Of a stretch of 64,000 nt of DNA, positions 1-8,171 are shown piece by piece. The stretch is from Streptomyces sp. ICC1 (GTDB taxonomy: Bacteria; Actinomycetota; Actinomycetes; Streptomycetales; Streptomycetaceae), in contig NZ_CP030287.1 in NCBI RefSeq assembly GCF_003287935.1, positions 1,550,001 through 1,614,000 of the forward strand, read 5' to 3'. A program made the translations under genes and the position numbers. The notes beneath the pieces were generated by a model. The model searched no databases and was not told the origin of the DNA. It worked only from the letters and a program-made list of their open reading frames with translations. Position 1 is the stretch's first letter; each line of letters opens with the position of its first letter.

Positions 1-2757
1 AACTCCACCCCCGTCTGGCAGGAGGCCCAGCCCACCTCCTGGACCGGCGGCCAGACCACCCAGTACCTCGCGCGCGGCGCCGACGAGCAGTTCTACGGAA
101 CCGGCCTGCGCCTGGGCGAATGGGCGCTGCGCGGCAAGACCGTCCCGATCGCCGTGGACAACAAGTGGCGCGAGAACAACAACGCCAGCCCCGCGCCCTT
201 CTACATGTCCACCAACGGCTACGGCGTGATGCGCAACACCTGGGCCCCGGGCTCGTACGGGTTCAACGCGCCGGCCACCCTCACCCACAACGAGAACCGC
301 TTCGACGCCTGGTACTTCACCGGCGACTCCCTGAAGTCCGTCCTCGACGCCTACACCGACGTCAGCGGCAAACCCTTCATGGCCCCGGCGTGGGGCTTCG
401 AGCTGGGCAACGCCGACTGCTTCAACGCCTCCAACCCGGACTACCAGGGCGACCACAACCGGCTCCGCCACCAGACCACCCCGGACGTCGTCGGCTACGC
501 CACCGACGCCCGCGCCGCCGACATGCCCTCGGGCTGGTTCCTGCCCAACGACGGCTACGGCTGCGGCTACACGGCGCCCCTGAAGTCCACGGTCGACGCG
601 CTCAAGGCCAAGGGCTTCCAGACCGGACTGTGGACCTCGACGGGCCTCGGCTCGATCAACGAGGAGGTGGGCACCGCCGGGTCCCGAGGGGTGAAGACCG
701 ACGTGGCCTGGATCGGCGGCGGCTACAAGACGGCGTTCAACGGAGTGCAGCAGGCCGTCGACGGCATCGAGAAGAACTCCGACGCCCGCCGCTACGTCTG
801 GACCGTCGACGGCTGGGCCGGCACCCAGCGCAACGCCGTCGTCTGGACCGGCGACACCAACGGCACCTGGGACGACATGCGCTGGCACGTCCCGGCCATC
901 ACGGGGGCCGGCCTCTCCGGCCTCAACTACGCCTCCGGCGACATCGACGGCATCTTCGCCGGCAGTCCGAAGACCTACGTCCGCGACCTCCAGTGGAAGG
1001 CCTTCACCCCGGCCTTCATGACCATGTCGGGCTGGGGCGCGACCGGCCCGACGGCCGGCTACCAGGACAAGCAGCCCTGGCGGTTCGCGGAGCCGTACCT
1101 CTCCATCAACCGCAAGTACCTCCAGCTGAAGATGCGGCTGATGCCGTACCTGTACACGATGAGCCGGACCGCGCACGAGACCGGCGTCCCGAGCACCCGC
1201 GCGATGGTCCTGGAGTACCCCGGTGACCCGGTGGCCCGCTCCAACCTGACCAGCGGCCAGTTCATGGCAGGCGATTCCCTCCTCGTCGCGCCCGTCGTCT
1301 CCGACACCTCCGTACGGGACGGCATCTACCTGCCCGCCGGCACCTGGACGGACTACTGGACCGGCAAGACGTACGCCGGACCGGGCTGGCTCAACGGCTA
1401 CCAGGCGCCCCTCGACACCCTGCCCCTCTTCGTCAAGGGCGGCGCGATCGTCCCGATGTGGCCGCAGATGAACTACACGGGGGAGAAGTCCGTCTCCACC
1501 CTCACCTACGACATCCACCCGCGCGCCAACTCCTCCTTCAGCCTCTACGAGGACGACGGCATCACCCGCGCCCACCAGTCGGGCGCCTTCGCCCGCCAGC
1601 AGGTCGACGTCACCGCGCCCGCCTCCGGCTCCGGCGACGTCACCGTGTCCGTTTCCGCCCCGACCGGCAGCTACGCCGGCAAACCCGCCTCGCGCGGCTA
1701 CGAGTTCACCCTCCACGTGGCCACCGCCCCCGGCGCGCTCACGGTGGACGGCACGGCGCTCACCCGGCTGACCAGCAAGGCCGCCTACGATGCGGCGGCG
1801 ACGGGCTGGTTCTTCGACGCGGCCGACCGCGGCGGCATCCTGTGGACCAAGACGGGTACGAAGGCGGGCGCGTTCAGCGTCTCGGCCACCGGCACCTCCG
1901 TCCCGGCGGCCGATCCCGTCCCGGCCACCTCCAGCCCCGTCCCGCAGTCGGGCTGGACCGTGGTCTCCGCCGACAGCCAGGAGACCGGCGGGGAGAACGG
2001 CGCCGCCCGCAACGCCTTCGACGGCAACACGGGAACCATCTGGCACACCGCCTGGTCGGCGGGGACCCCGGCGGCCCTGCCGCACGAGATCCAGATCGAC
2101 CTCGGCGCCCGCTACACGGTGGACGGCCTCGGCTACCTGCCCCGCCAGGACGGCGGGGCCAACGGCCGGATCGGCGGCTACGAGGTGTACGTCTCGGACA
2201 CCACCACCGACTGGGGGTCCCCGGTGGCGACCGGCGCCTTCGCCGACAGCTCGGCTCTCAAGTCCGTCTCCCTGGCGGCGAAGACGGGCCGCTACCTCCG
2301 GCTCAAGTCACTGACCGAGGCGGGCGGCCGCGGCCCGTGGACCAGTGCCGCCGAGATCACCCTCACCGGCCGCCCCACCCCGCTCCCGGCCGCCGCGACC
2401 CTGGTCAACGGGGCCTCGGCCACCTGCCTGGACCTCCCGGGAAGCGCCACCACCCCGGGCACCCAGCCCACCCTCTACAGCTGCCACGGCGGCCCGAACC
2501 AGCGCTGGACCCTGCAGGGCGACGGCCGCCTGACCGGGCTGAGCGGAGTCTGCCTGGACGCCGCGACCGCCTCGGCCGTCGCCGTCCGGACCTGCGACGG
2601 CAGCTCCGGCCAGAGCTGGCAGACCGGTCCGGACGGCAGCCTGCGCAACGCCGGCCAGTGCCTGACCCCGGCCGGCTCCGCCTCCGCCAACGGCACCAAG
2701 CTGACCCGCGTCGCCTGCGCCGCCACCGCGGCCCAGCGCTGGACCTTCACCCCCTGA
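1..2757 (+). CDS. GH31 glycoside hydrolase with CBM32 and ricin-type lectin domain (5' end outside window)
   Basis: The frame is open from base 1, so the N-terminus and any signal peptide are missing; 918 residues are visible. Residues up to about 430 resemble a family GH31 (beta/alpha)8 catalytic domain. D234 in a K-T-D-V-A-W context fits the nucleophile and D285 in W-T-G-D the acid/base. Sandwich domains follow to about 620, then an F5/8 type C (CBM32) domain at about 650-790, and a beta-trefoil at about 800-918 with three Q-x-W motifs (QRW, QSW, QRW) typical of CBM13 lectins. Known GH31 members are retaining alpha-glycosidases; the lectin modules suggest an extracellular enzyme on polysaccharide or glycan. 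The exact substrate (alpha-glucoside, alpha-xyloside or alpha-galactoside) cannot be read from sequence. A hairpin follows at 2795. Confidence 0.9.
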   Translation, partial: NSTPVWQEAQPTSWTGGQTTQYLARGADEQFYGTGLRLGEWALRGKTVPIAVDNKWRENNNASPAPFYMSTNGYGVMRNTWAPGSYGFNAPATLTHNENRFDAWYFTGDSLKSVLDAYTDVSGKPFMAPAWGFELGNADCFNASNPDYQGDHNRLRHQTTPDVVGYATDARAADMPSGWFLPNDGYGCGYTAPLKSTVDALKAKGFQTGLWTSTGLGSINEEVGTAGSRGVKTDVAWIGGGYKTAFNGVQQAVDGIEKNSDARRYVWTVDGWAGTQRNAVVWTGDTNGTWDDMRWHVPAITGAGLSGLNYASGDIDGIFAGSPKTYVRDLQWKAFTPAFMTMSGWGATGPTAGYQDKQPWRFAEPYLSINRKYLQLKMRLMPYLYTMSRTAHETGVPSTRAMVLEYPGDPVARSNLTSGQFMAGDSLLVAPVVSDTSVRDGIYLPAGTWTDYWTGKTYAGPGWLNGYQAPLDTLPLFVKGGAIVPMWPQMNYTGEKSVSTLTYDIHPRANSSFSLYEDDGITRAHQSGAFARQQVDVTAPASGSGDVTVSVSAPTGSYAGKPASRGYEFTLHVATAPGALTVDGTALTRLTSKAAYDAAATGWFFDAADRGGILWTKTGTKAGAFSVSATGTSVPAADPVPATSSPVPQSGWTVVSADSQETGGENGAARNAFDGNTGTIWHTAWSAGTPAALPHEIQIDLGARYTVDGLGYLPRQDGGANGRIGGYEVYVSDTTTDWGSPVATGAFADSSALKSVSLAAKTGRYLRLKSLTEAGGRGPWTSAAEITLTGRPTPLPAAATLVNGASATCLDLPGSATTPGTQPTLYSCHGGPNQRWTLQGDGRLTGLSGVCLDAATASAVAVRTCDGSSGQSWQTGPDGSLRNAGQCLTPAGSASANGTKLTRVACAATAAQRWTFTP

Positions 2758-2794
2758 CACCCCGACACCCTCGCACCGCCCGACACCCCCCACC

Positions 2795-2827
2795 GAGCCC
2801 GGCCCGGCATCCCGCCGGGCCGGGCTC
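2795..2827 (+). terminator. Terminator hairpin after the GH31 gene
   Basis: Perfect 14-bp inverted repeat (2795-2808 and 2814-2827) with a 5-nt loop, 38 bases after the GH31 stop. There is no clear T-run, as is usual in Streptomyces. Confidence 0.6.
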
Positions 2828-2898
2828 GCCCTTCCCCAACGCCCGTGACCAGCGGATACTTTGGAGACCTCGCCCCTCAGACCCCAGGGAACCCGCCC

Positions 2899-3864
2899 AT
2901 GCCCGCAGGCACACCGACATCCCGGACGCCGACATCCCGGACGCCGACACCGCAGGCGCCCGTACCCCGGAAGATGCACGCCGACGAACCGGACATCGAC
3001 ACGTCCCTCGTGATCCGCCTGATCGCCGGGCAGTTCCCGCGGTGGGCGTCGCTTCCCGTCGAGCGGGTCGACTCGGCCGGCACCTCGAACGCCATGTACC
3101 GGCTGGGCGAGGACATGGTCGTACGCCTCCCGCGCACGACGGGCTCCGCCGCCGATGTCCGCGCGGAGCGGATCTGGCTGCGGCGGCTCGCCCCGGTGCT
3201 TCCGGCCGCCGTCCCCGTCCCGCTGGGCGCGGGCCGGCCCGCCGAGGGCTACCCGTGGCCCTGGTCCGTCTACGGCTGGCTCCCCGGCGAGATCCCGGTG
3301 GCCGGGAAGATCGCCGCACCGGACCTGCTGGCAGCGGACCTCGCGGAGTTCGTCACGGCCCTGCACCGCGCCGACCCGGTGGACGCGCCGGCCTCCTACC
3401 GCAGCGAGACCCTGGCGGAACGCGACGCCGACACCCGCGCCTCGATCGCGGCCCTGGGCGCGAGCGGAGACGTCGACGCCGCGGCGGCGACCGCCCTGTG
3501 GGAGGAGGCCCTGCGGGCCCCGCTGCCTCCCGGCCCGCCGGTCTGGATCCACGCGGACCTGCAGCCGGGCAACATGCTGCTGGCCGACGACCGCCTCGCC
3601 GCCGTGATCGACTTCGGCTGCGCGGGCCTCGGCGACCCCGCCGTCGACCTCCTCGCGGCCTGGTACGTGCTCCCCGCGACCGCCCGGCCCGCCTTCCGGA
3701 CCGCCCTCGCCGCCGACGGCGCGACCTGGACGCGCGGGCGCGGCTGGGCCCTGTCGGTCTCGCTCGCCGAACTGGCCTACTACCGCGAGACCAACCCGGT
3801 CATGGCGGGCAACGCCCGCCACGTCATCGGCGAACTCCTCGCCGCCGGGCCGGAGTCCGGCTGA
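2899..3864 (+). CDS. Aminoglycoside phosphotransferase (APH) family protein
   Basis: 321 residues with the protein-kinase-like fold of the APH/choline-kinase superfamily: an N-lobe GTSNAMYRLG stretch, the Brenner catalytic motif (W-I-H-A-D-L-Q-P-G-N) and the metal-binding V-I-D-F-G. These enzymes transfer phosphate from ATP to an antibiotic or small metabolite; the substrate is not predictable and most chromosomal copies are not proven resistance genes. ATG 2899 is preferred because AGGGA (2886-2890) sits 8 bases upstream. An ATG at 2974 starts where conserved homology begins but has no spaced ribosome site. The extra N-terminus carries a short tandem repeat (TSRTPTSRTPT) encoded by duplicated DNA at about 2912-2950. 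Confidence 0.85.
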   Translation: MPAGTPTSRTPTSRTPTPQAPVPRKMHADEPDIDTSLVIRLIAGQFPRWASLPVERVDSAGTSNAMYRLGEDMVVRLPRTTGSAADVRAERIWLRRLAPVLPAAVPVPLGAGRPAEGYPWPWSVYGWLPGEIPVAGKIAAPDLLAADLAEFVTALHRADPVDAPASYRSETLAERDADTRASIAALGASGDVDAAAATALWEEALRAPLPPGPPVWIHADLQPGNMLLADDRLAAVIDFGCAGLGDPAVDLLAAWYVLPATARPAFRTALAADGATWTRGRGWALSVSLAELAYYRETNPVMAGNARHVIGELLAAGPESG

Positions 3865-3919
3865 ACCGGGCCGGCCGGGGGATGGATCTTTGTCGGTGCC
3901 GGTTGCGAGGATGGGCGCC

Positions 3920-4309
3920 ATGACACCTTTACTCCTGACCGACATAGACCGGGCCGTCCGCAGCAGCTGGAGCGCGCAGACGTGCACCCCCGAGTACCGC
4001 GACCGCTGGACCCGGGAGAACCCGGCCCGTGACCAGTGCGGGGTGACCGCCCTCGTCCTCCACGACCTGCTGGGCGGCGAGCTGGTCCGCGGCGAGGTCC
4101 TCGTCGACGGCGAGCGCGTGGACTACCACTGGTGGAACCGCCTGGGCCTGGGCATCGAGATCGACCTCACCCGCGATCAGTTCGGCCCGGAGGAGAAGAT
4201 CACCGAGGGCGTCGTCGTCCCCCGCCCTCCGGAGAGCGAGATGCGCCGCCTGCGCACCGAGTACGAGATCCTGCGCGACCAGGTGATCGCCAAGCTCGAC
4301 GCACGCTAG
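3920..4309 (+). CDS. YunG-like hypothetical protein
   Basis: 129 residues. The central stretch (G-V-T-A-L-V-L-H-D-L-L-G-G, then D-Y-H-W-W-N-R-L, then E-I-D-L-T-R-D-Q-F) resembles the small YunG family, whose biochemical role is unknown. ATG 3920 is preferred because GAGG at 3907-3910 is well placed; ATG 3911 is possible. The stop codon TAG (4307-4309) lies inside the first bases of the inverted-repeat element that starts at 4306, so the element appears to have supplied the present C-terminus. Confidence 0.7.
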   Translation: MTPLLLTDIDRAVRSSWSAQTCTPEYRDRWTRENPARDQCGVTALVLHDLLGGELVRGEVLVDGERVDYHWWNRLGLGIEIDLTRDQFGPEEKITEGVVVPRPPESEMRRLRTEYEILRDQVIAKLDAR

Positions 4310-4496
4310 TGCTGTGACCGGAAGGGTTCACCGGGTCGCGGCGCCCGGCACGGCACCTCGCCGCGTTGTCGGACCACACCGGTACGTCCAGTACGAGGCG
4401 TGGTCCTCCGCCCGGGGGCCCCTCCCGGCGGTAGCTGGGGGAGAGGCACCGCACCGAACACCGCGACCCGGCAAACCTTCCCGGCCACAGCACTAG
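4306..4496. repeat. 191-bp inverted-repeat element (MITE-like)
   Basis: Terminal inverted repeats of 36 bp (4306-4341 and 4461-4496) match at 31 of 36 positions and both begin with CTAGTGCTGTG. The interior holds a second hairpin (GGACCAC at 4373 with GTGGTCC ending at 4408). There is no coding capacity. The left end supplies the TAG stop of the YunG-like gene and the right end supplies the TAG stop of the MFS remnant on the other strand. The first 16 bases recur directly after the element (4493-4508), and 13 of them recur alone at 8159. A non-autonomous miniature element or a structured bidirectional terminator would both fit. Confidence 0.7.
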
Positions 4497-5305
4497 TGCT
4501 GTGACCGGGCCGCCTGTCCGTGGGGATGCGGCGCCGACGGGTCGGCACCCGTTCCCGTCCCCGCGATGACGGGGACGGGACGCCGCCCGCGGCCGCGGCC
4601 CGGCAGCCGCGACGCCGGCAGCAGCCCCACGGCGGCCAGCGCGGCCAGCGCGGCCAGCGCCGCGGTCGAGGCCCCGGCGGTCCCCGCGGCCACCGCGATG
4701 CCGAAGGCCGGCCCCACGTTCATCGCCGTCGGCTTGAGCCCGCCCACCACCCCGGCATGCCCGGCGGGCGCGTCCCCGACCACCGTCCCGGTGGCCGTCA
4801 CCATCACCGCGGCGAAGCCCGCTCCGAGCACGCCGAAACCCCACCCCGGACCGAGGCCCGAGATCCCGAGCGCCACGAGCCCCGTTCCGGCGACCGCCGT
4901 CGCCCGCGCCCCGAACCGGCGCAGCGCCGCCCCCGCCAGCGGCGACCCGGCGACCATGGCGGCGGTCATGGGCAGCACCCGCAGCCCGGTCGCCAGCGGA
5001 TCGAGGCCGCCCGCGCCCTGGAGCGCGAAGCTCGCCGAGAAGAGGGCCCCGAACATCGCGCCGGAGACCAGGGCCAGCAGTGCCATCGACGCCGTCACCG
5101 AACGGGAGCGGGCCACCGGCAGCGGCACCAGCGGGTGCGCCGAGCGCCGCTCGGAGCGCACGGCCAGCGCCGTGAGCGCCGCCGCCCCGGCCAGCCAGGC
5201 CAGCGTCCGCCGCCCTGCCCAGCCGTGTGCCGGTACGCCGGCCAGCGCGTGCACGGCCGCCGCCACGGCCACCACCACCGCTGCCACACCGCACTGGGCG
5301 GACAC
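4493..5305 (-). pseudogene. C-terminal half of an MFS (DHA2-type) efflux transporter
   Basis: About 270 residues match the second half of 14-helix drug:H+ antiporters. Hydrophobic helices run from V-S-A-Q-C-G-V-A onward, with the P-L-V-P-L loop, then repeated helices ending in a basic tail. The first seven or so helices, including motif A, are absent, although a TetR-type operator is still found at 5360-5374 just upstream. The frame stays open further upstream but only as antisense of the DUF6158-like gene. The C-terminus S-Q-H-stop is encoded by the repeat end at 4493. GTG 5305 is a possible start of the residual frame; a functional transporter is unlikely. Confidence 0.7.
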
Positions 5306-5359
5306 CCGCCCATCAGCCGAGTCAACAACCCTGCGGGTCAATACATCTAGCGGCCGGGC

Positions 5360-5374
5360 GTAGACACTGTCTAC
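5360..5374. promoter_or_regulatory. TetR-type operator palindrome
   Basis: Perfect 15-bp palindrome GTAGACA-C-TGTCTAC located 55 bases before the MFS remnant. This is the usual position and shape for the operator between a TetR regulator and an MFS pump, but no TetR gene remains next to it. Confidence 0.6.
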
Positions 5375-5461
5375 CGACTGGCCGCTCCCCGTCCTTTCGG
5401 GATGATGGAGTGAGCACGGCCGGGCGAGGGGCCCGGCCCGGCCGAGGAGGAGGTGACCGCC

Positions 5462-5728
5462 ATGGCGGAGCACGCGCCGCGCGAGGCCGGCCCGTCGGCG
5501 AGCGGGCTGGAAGAGGGCCGCCTGATGAAGGAGCTCGAGGCCATTCACCGCACGCGCCACGAAACCCTGCTGCACGGGTCGGAAGAAGCGCTGGTCACCC
5601 ACACCCAGCGGATGGGCGAGCTGGAGCGCGAGTACGTCCGCCGCCACCCGGAGCGGGCCCAGACCCCCGGCCGCACCCGCTCCGGCGCCCGCGCCCGCAC
5701 GGGCGCGGAACCCGAACCCCAGGACTGA
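5462..5728 (+). CDS. DUF6158-like small hydrophilic protein
   Basis: 88 residues, charged and helical, with core motif L-M-K-E-L-E-x-I-H-x-T-R-H-x-T-L-L-H-G-S, which I recognise from the DUF6158 family of Streptomyces proteins (family assignment from memory). A strong ribosome site (GAGGAGGAGG, 5444-5453) sits 8 bases before ATG 5462; GTG 5453 is too close to be used. No cysteines, signal peptide or membrane segment. Function unknown. It sits between a truncated pump and a gene fragment, so its neighbours give no hint. Confidence 0.75.
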   Translation: MAEHAPREAGPSASGLEEGRLMKELEAIHRTRHETLLHGSEEALVTHTQRMGELEREYVRRHPERAQTPGRTRSGARARTGAEPEPQD

Positions 5729-5750
5729 CCCGCCCGGCTCGGGCCGGCGG

Positions 5751-5939
5751 TCAGACGTCGTACGGATGGAGCTCGACCCGCTCCCGCTCGAACCACACCC
5801 GCACCCATCCGGGAACGACACCCGCCGGCAGCGGCCCGGCCGACTCCAGCAGAACGAGGCTGCCACCGAGCCGAAACGCGAGGACGCCGTCCTCCTCGGC
5901 GCTGCGCCCCCAGTCGATCAGTTCGATCAGCGTCGCCGA
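5751..5939 (-). pseudogene. C-terminal fragment of an unidentified gene
   Basis: A 62-codon frame bounded upstream by an in-frame TGA (5940-5942) reads L-I-E-L-I-D-W-G-R-S-A-E-E-D-G then V-R-V-W-F-E-R-E-R-V-E-L-H-P-Y-D-V-stop. The composition looks like a real folded C-terminus, but there is no ATG or GTG start in frame before the homology-like part. It could be the tail of a gene lost when the TetR/MFS block at 6.0-8.2 kb arrived. I do not recognise the family. Confidence 0.4.
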
Positions 5940-5974
5940 TCATGCCTCAGCGTCGAGCGCGCCGCGGCGCAGAT

Positions 5975-6010
5975 TTGCTTCATGTGAGACAAATTTGTAT
6001 CGTTTGATAC
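5975..6010 (+). promoter_or_regulatory. Promoter and TetR operator of the TetR/MFS operon
   Basis: A candidate -35 TTGCTT (5975-5980) and -10 TATCGT (5998-6003) overlap two inverted repeats: ACAAATTTGT (5989-5998) and GTATC-GTTT-GATAC (5997-6010). The A/T-rich patch stands out in this GC-rich sequence and lies directly before the ribosome site GAAGGAGG (6011-6018). It fits autoregulation by the TetR protein. Confidence 0.6.
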
Positions 6011-6023
6011 GAAGGAGGATCGC

Positions 6024-6584
6024 ATGATGAACGAAGAAGAGCTGCTGGACGGCGCCGCACGCGTCCTCGCGGGCGACCACAGCGCCTCGATGACGCACAT
6101 CGCCGCCGGCATCGGCACCAGCCGGGCCACGCTGAGCCGCCGCTACGCCACCCGCGAGGCGCTGCTCAAAGCCGTCGCCGTGCGGGCCATCGACGTGGTC
6201 GACGGCTGCCTCGCGCCCGCCGACCTGCCCGACACCGCCGACGGCGCCGCCTTCGACGCCGCGCTGGAGCGGCTCGTCACCGGCCTGCTGCCCGCCGCGC
6301 ACCTCTACGGATTCACCTCGCGCGACGCCACCGTGCTCGCCGACCCCGCCTTCCGCGCCGGCATCCAGCGACAGGACCAGCGGGCCCTCGCCTTCCTCGG
6401 CCTCGGCCAGCGCCTCGGCCGGCTGCGCGTCGACCTGCCCGCGTACTGGATCTGGTACTCGCTCTGGGGACTGCTCGACGCCGCCGCCGAAGGCGTCCGC
6501 GACGGCCACCTCGCCCGCCGCGACATCGGCCGGCTGGTCCTCGCCTCCTTCCTCACCGGAACCAGGCCGTCCGCCGCCGCCTGA
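6024..6584 (+). CDS. TetR/AcrR-family transcriptional regulator
   Basis: 186 residues. The N-terminal helix-turn-helix (residues about 8-50) includes M-T-H-I-A-A-G-I-G-T-S-R-A-T-L-S-R-R-Y; the C-terminal helical domain should bind an inducing ligand. It is the first gene of a two-gene unit with the MFS pump that follows after 54 bases, and palindromes overlap its own promoter. By the known QacR/SmvR pattern it probably represses itself and the pump until a toxic substrate binds. ATG 6024 has GAAGGAGG 5 bases upstream. Confidence 0.9.
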   Translation: MMNEEELLDGAARVLAGDHSASMTHIAAGIGTSRATLSRRYATREALLKAVAVRAIDVVDGCLAPADLPDTADGAAFDAALERLVTGLLPAAHLYGFTSRDATVLADPAFRAGIQRQDQRALAFLGLGQRLGRLRVDLPAYWIWYSLWGLLDAAAEGVRDGHLARRDIGRLVLASFLTGTRPSAAA

Positions 6585-6638
6585 GCGGCCTCCGGACCCG
6601 TACCACCACCCCCGCGTACCACCGTGAACGGAACCCCC

Positions 6639-8162
6639 ATGCACACCCCCACGCAGGATCCGCGCCGCTGGATCGTGCTCGCGATCCTCTCCGGCAGCCT
6701 CCTGCTCATCTCGATGGACACCACGATCCTCAACGTGGCGTTCCCCTCGCTCGTCGGCGACCTCCAGCCGGGCGCCGTCCAGCAGCTGTGGATCATCGAC
6801 GTCTACGCGCTCGCCCTCTCCGGCCTGCTCGTCACCGCCGGCGCCCTCGGCGACCGCTGGGGCCGCAAGCGGCTCCTGATGGCGGGCTTCGGCATCTTCG
6901 CCGTCGCCTCGCTCATCGCCGTCTTCTCCACCGAGGCCTGGCACGTCATCGCGGCCCGCGCCCTCCTCGGCGTCGGCGGCGCCGCGATCATGCCGTCCAC
7001 CCTGTCGATCCTGCGCAGCGTCTTCACCGACGCCAAGGAACGCGCCTTCGCGCTCGCCGTCTGGGCCGCCGTCTTCGGCGGCGGCATGGCCTTCGGCCCG
7101 GTCGTCGGAGGCCTGCTCGTCCAGGACTACGGCTGGCACTCCGCCTTCCTCCTCAACCTGCCCGTCGCCGCGCTCATCGTCGCGGCCGGCCTGCGCTACC
7201 TCCCCGAATCCCGCTCCCCGCGCTCCGCCGGCACGTGGGACTGGTGGGGCGTCGGCCAGTCGATCGTCGGCATGCTCGCCCTCGCGGGCGGCATCAAGCA
7301 GCTCGGCAAGAGCGGCGTCGCCGACCCGCTGCCGTGGGCCCTGCTCGCCCTCGCCGCCGTCTGCCTGACCGTGTTCGTACGCCGCCAGCTCCGCCTGGAC
7401 AACCCGCTGCTCCAGGTCCGGCTGTTCGCCAAGCCCGCCTTCAGCGTGGCCGCCACCGCGATCTTCCTGCCCATGGTGGGCATGGGCGCGATCCTGTTCC
7501 TGGTCACCCAGTGGTTCCAGTACGGCCAGGGCTACACCCCGCTCGAAGCCGGGCTCTCCCTGCTGCCCGCCCCGCTCGCGCTGATCTGCGCCTCGATGAT
7601 CGCCCCGTCGCTCATGCAGCGCTTCGCGATCCGGCACGTGCTCGGCAGCGGCCTGGTGATCCTCGCGGCGGGCATGGCCCTGCCCTGGACCCTGCAGCAG
7701 TTCACCGGCCTCGGCTACCCCGCCTTCGCCGTCGCCCTCGGCGTCATGGGCCTGGGCGCGGGCATCGCCACCACCGTCGCCTCGGTGACCCTGATCTCCA
7801 CGGCCCCGGCCGAGGAGGTCTCGAGCGCCGCGGCCATCGAGGAGACCTGCTACGAACTGGGCTCCGCCATGGGCGTCGCCATCCTCGGCTCCACCGCCGC
7901 CGCGCTCTACCGGGCCAACCTCCCGGCCCTCGACCTGGACTCCACCACGCTGACGGCCGTACGGGACTCCGTGGGCGAGGCCGCCCACACCGCCGAACGG
8001 CTCGGCGGCACGGTCGGCCAGAACCTGCTCGACGCCGCGTCGCAGGCCTACACCCTCGCGATCACCCCGGCGTTCCTGATGGCGGGAGCGCTCGCGGTCG
8101 CGGCCGCCGTGACGACGTGGGCCCTGATCCCGCGCGATCTGCGGCCGACCGAGAACCACTAG
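6639..8162 (+). CDS. MFS transporter, DHA2 (QacA/SmvA-like) multidrug efflux pump
   Basis: 507 residues with 14 predicted membrane helices. Motif A (G-A-L-G-D-R-W-G-R-K-R) follows helix 2, the N-terminal helix carries the M-D-T-T-I-L-N-V-A signature of DHA2 members, and motif C-like G-P-V-V-G-G lies in helix 5. It should export lipophilic cations or antibiotics using the proton gradient and is co-transcribed with the TetR gene. ATG 6639 is chosen over GTG 6624 because GGAA (6630-6633) is correctly spaced. The stop TAG (8160-8162) lies in the solo repeat end CTAGTGCTGTGAC, shared antiparallel with the esterase stop. Confidence 0.88.
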   Translation: MHTPTQDPRRWIVLAILSGSLLLISMDTTILNVAFPSLVGDLQPGAVQQLWIIDVYALALSGLLVTAGALGDRWGRKRLLMAGFGIFAVASLIAVFSTEAWHVIAARALLGVGGAAIMPSTLSILRSVFTDAKERAFALAVWAAVFGGGMAFGPVVGGLLVQDYGWHSAFLLNLPVAALIVAAGLRYLPESRSPRSAGTWDWWGVGQSIVGMLALAGGIKQLGKSGVADPLPWALLALAAVCLTVFVRRQLRLDNPLLQVRLFAKPAFSVAATAIFLPMVGMGAILFLVTQWFQYGQGYTPLEAGLSLLPAPLALICASMIAPSLMQRFAIRHVLGSGLVILAAGMALPWTLQQFTGLGYPAFAVALGVMGLGAGIATTVASVTLISTAPAEEVSSAAAIEETCYELGSAMGVAILGSTAAALYRANLPALDLDSTTLTAVRDSVGEAAHTAERLGGTVGQNLLDAASQAYTLAITPAFLMAGALAVAAAVTTWALIPRDLRPTENH

Positions 8163-8171
8163 TGCTGTGAC
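8159..8171. repeat. Solo copy of the 4306 element end
   Basis: CTAGTGCTGTGAC is identical to the first 13 bases of the element at 4306 and to 4493-4505. Its CTAG provides the stop codons of two convergent genes, the MFS pump and the carboxylesterase, which therefore overlap by 4 bases. Confidence 0.6.

Noticed and set aside
1458..3923. An 821-codon plus-strand frame overlapping GH31 and the phosphotransferase
   Set aside because: It is the arginine/proline-rich alternate frame of two genes with clear domain motifs.
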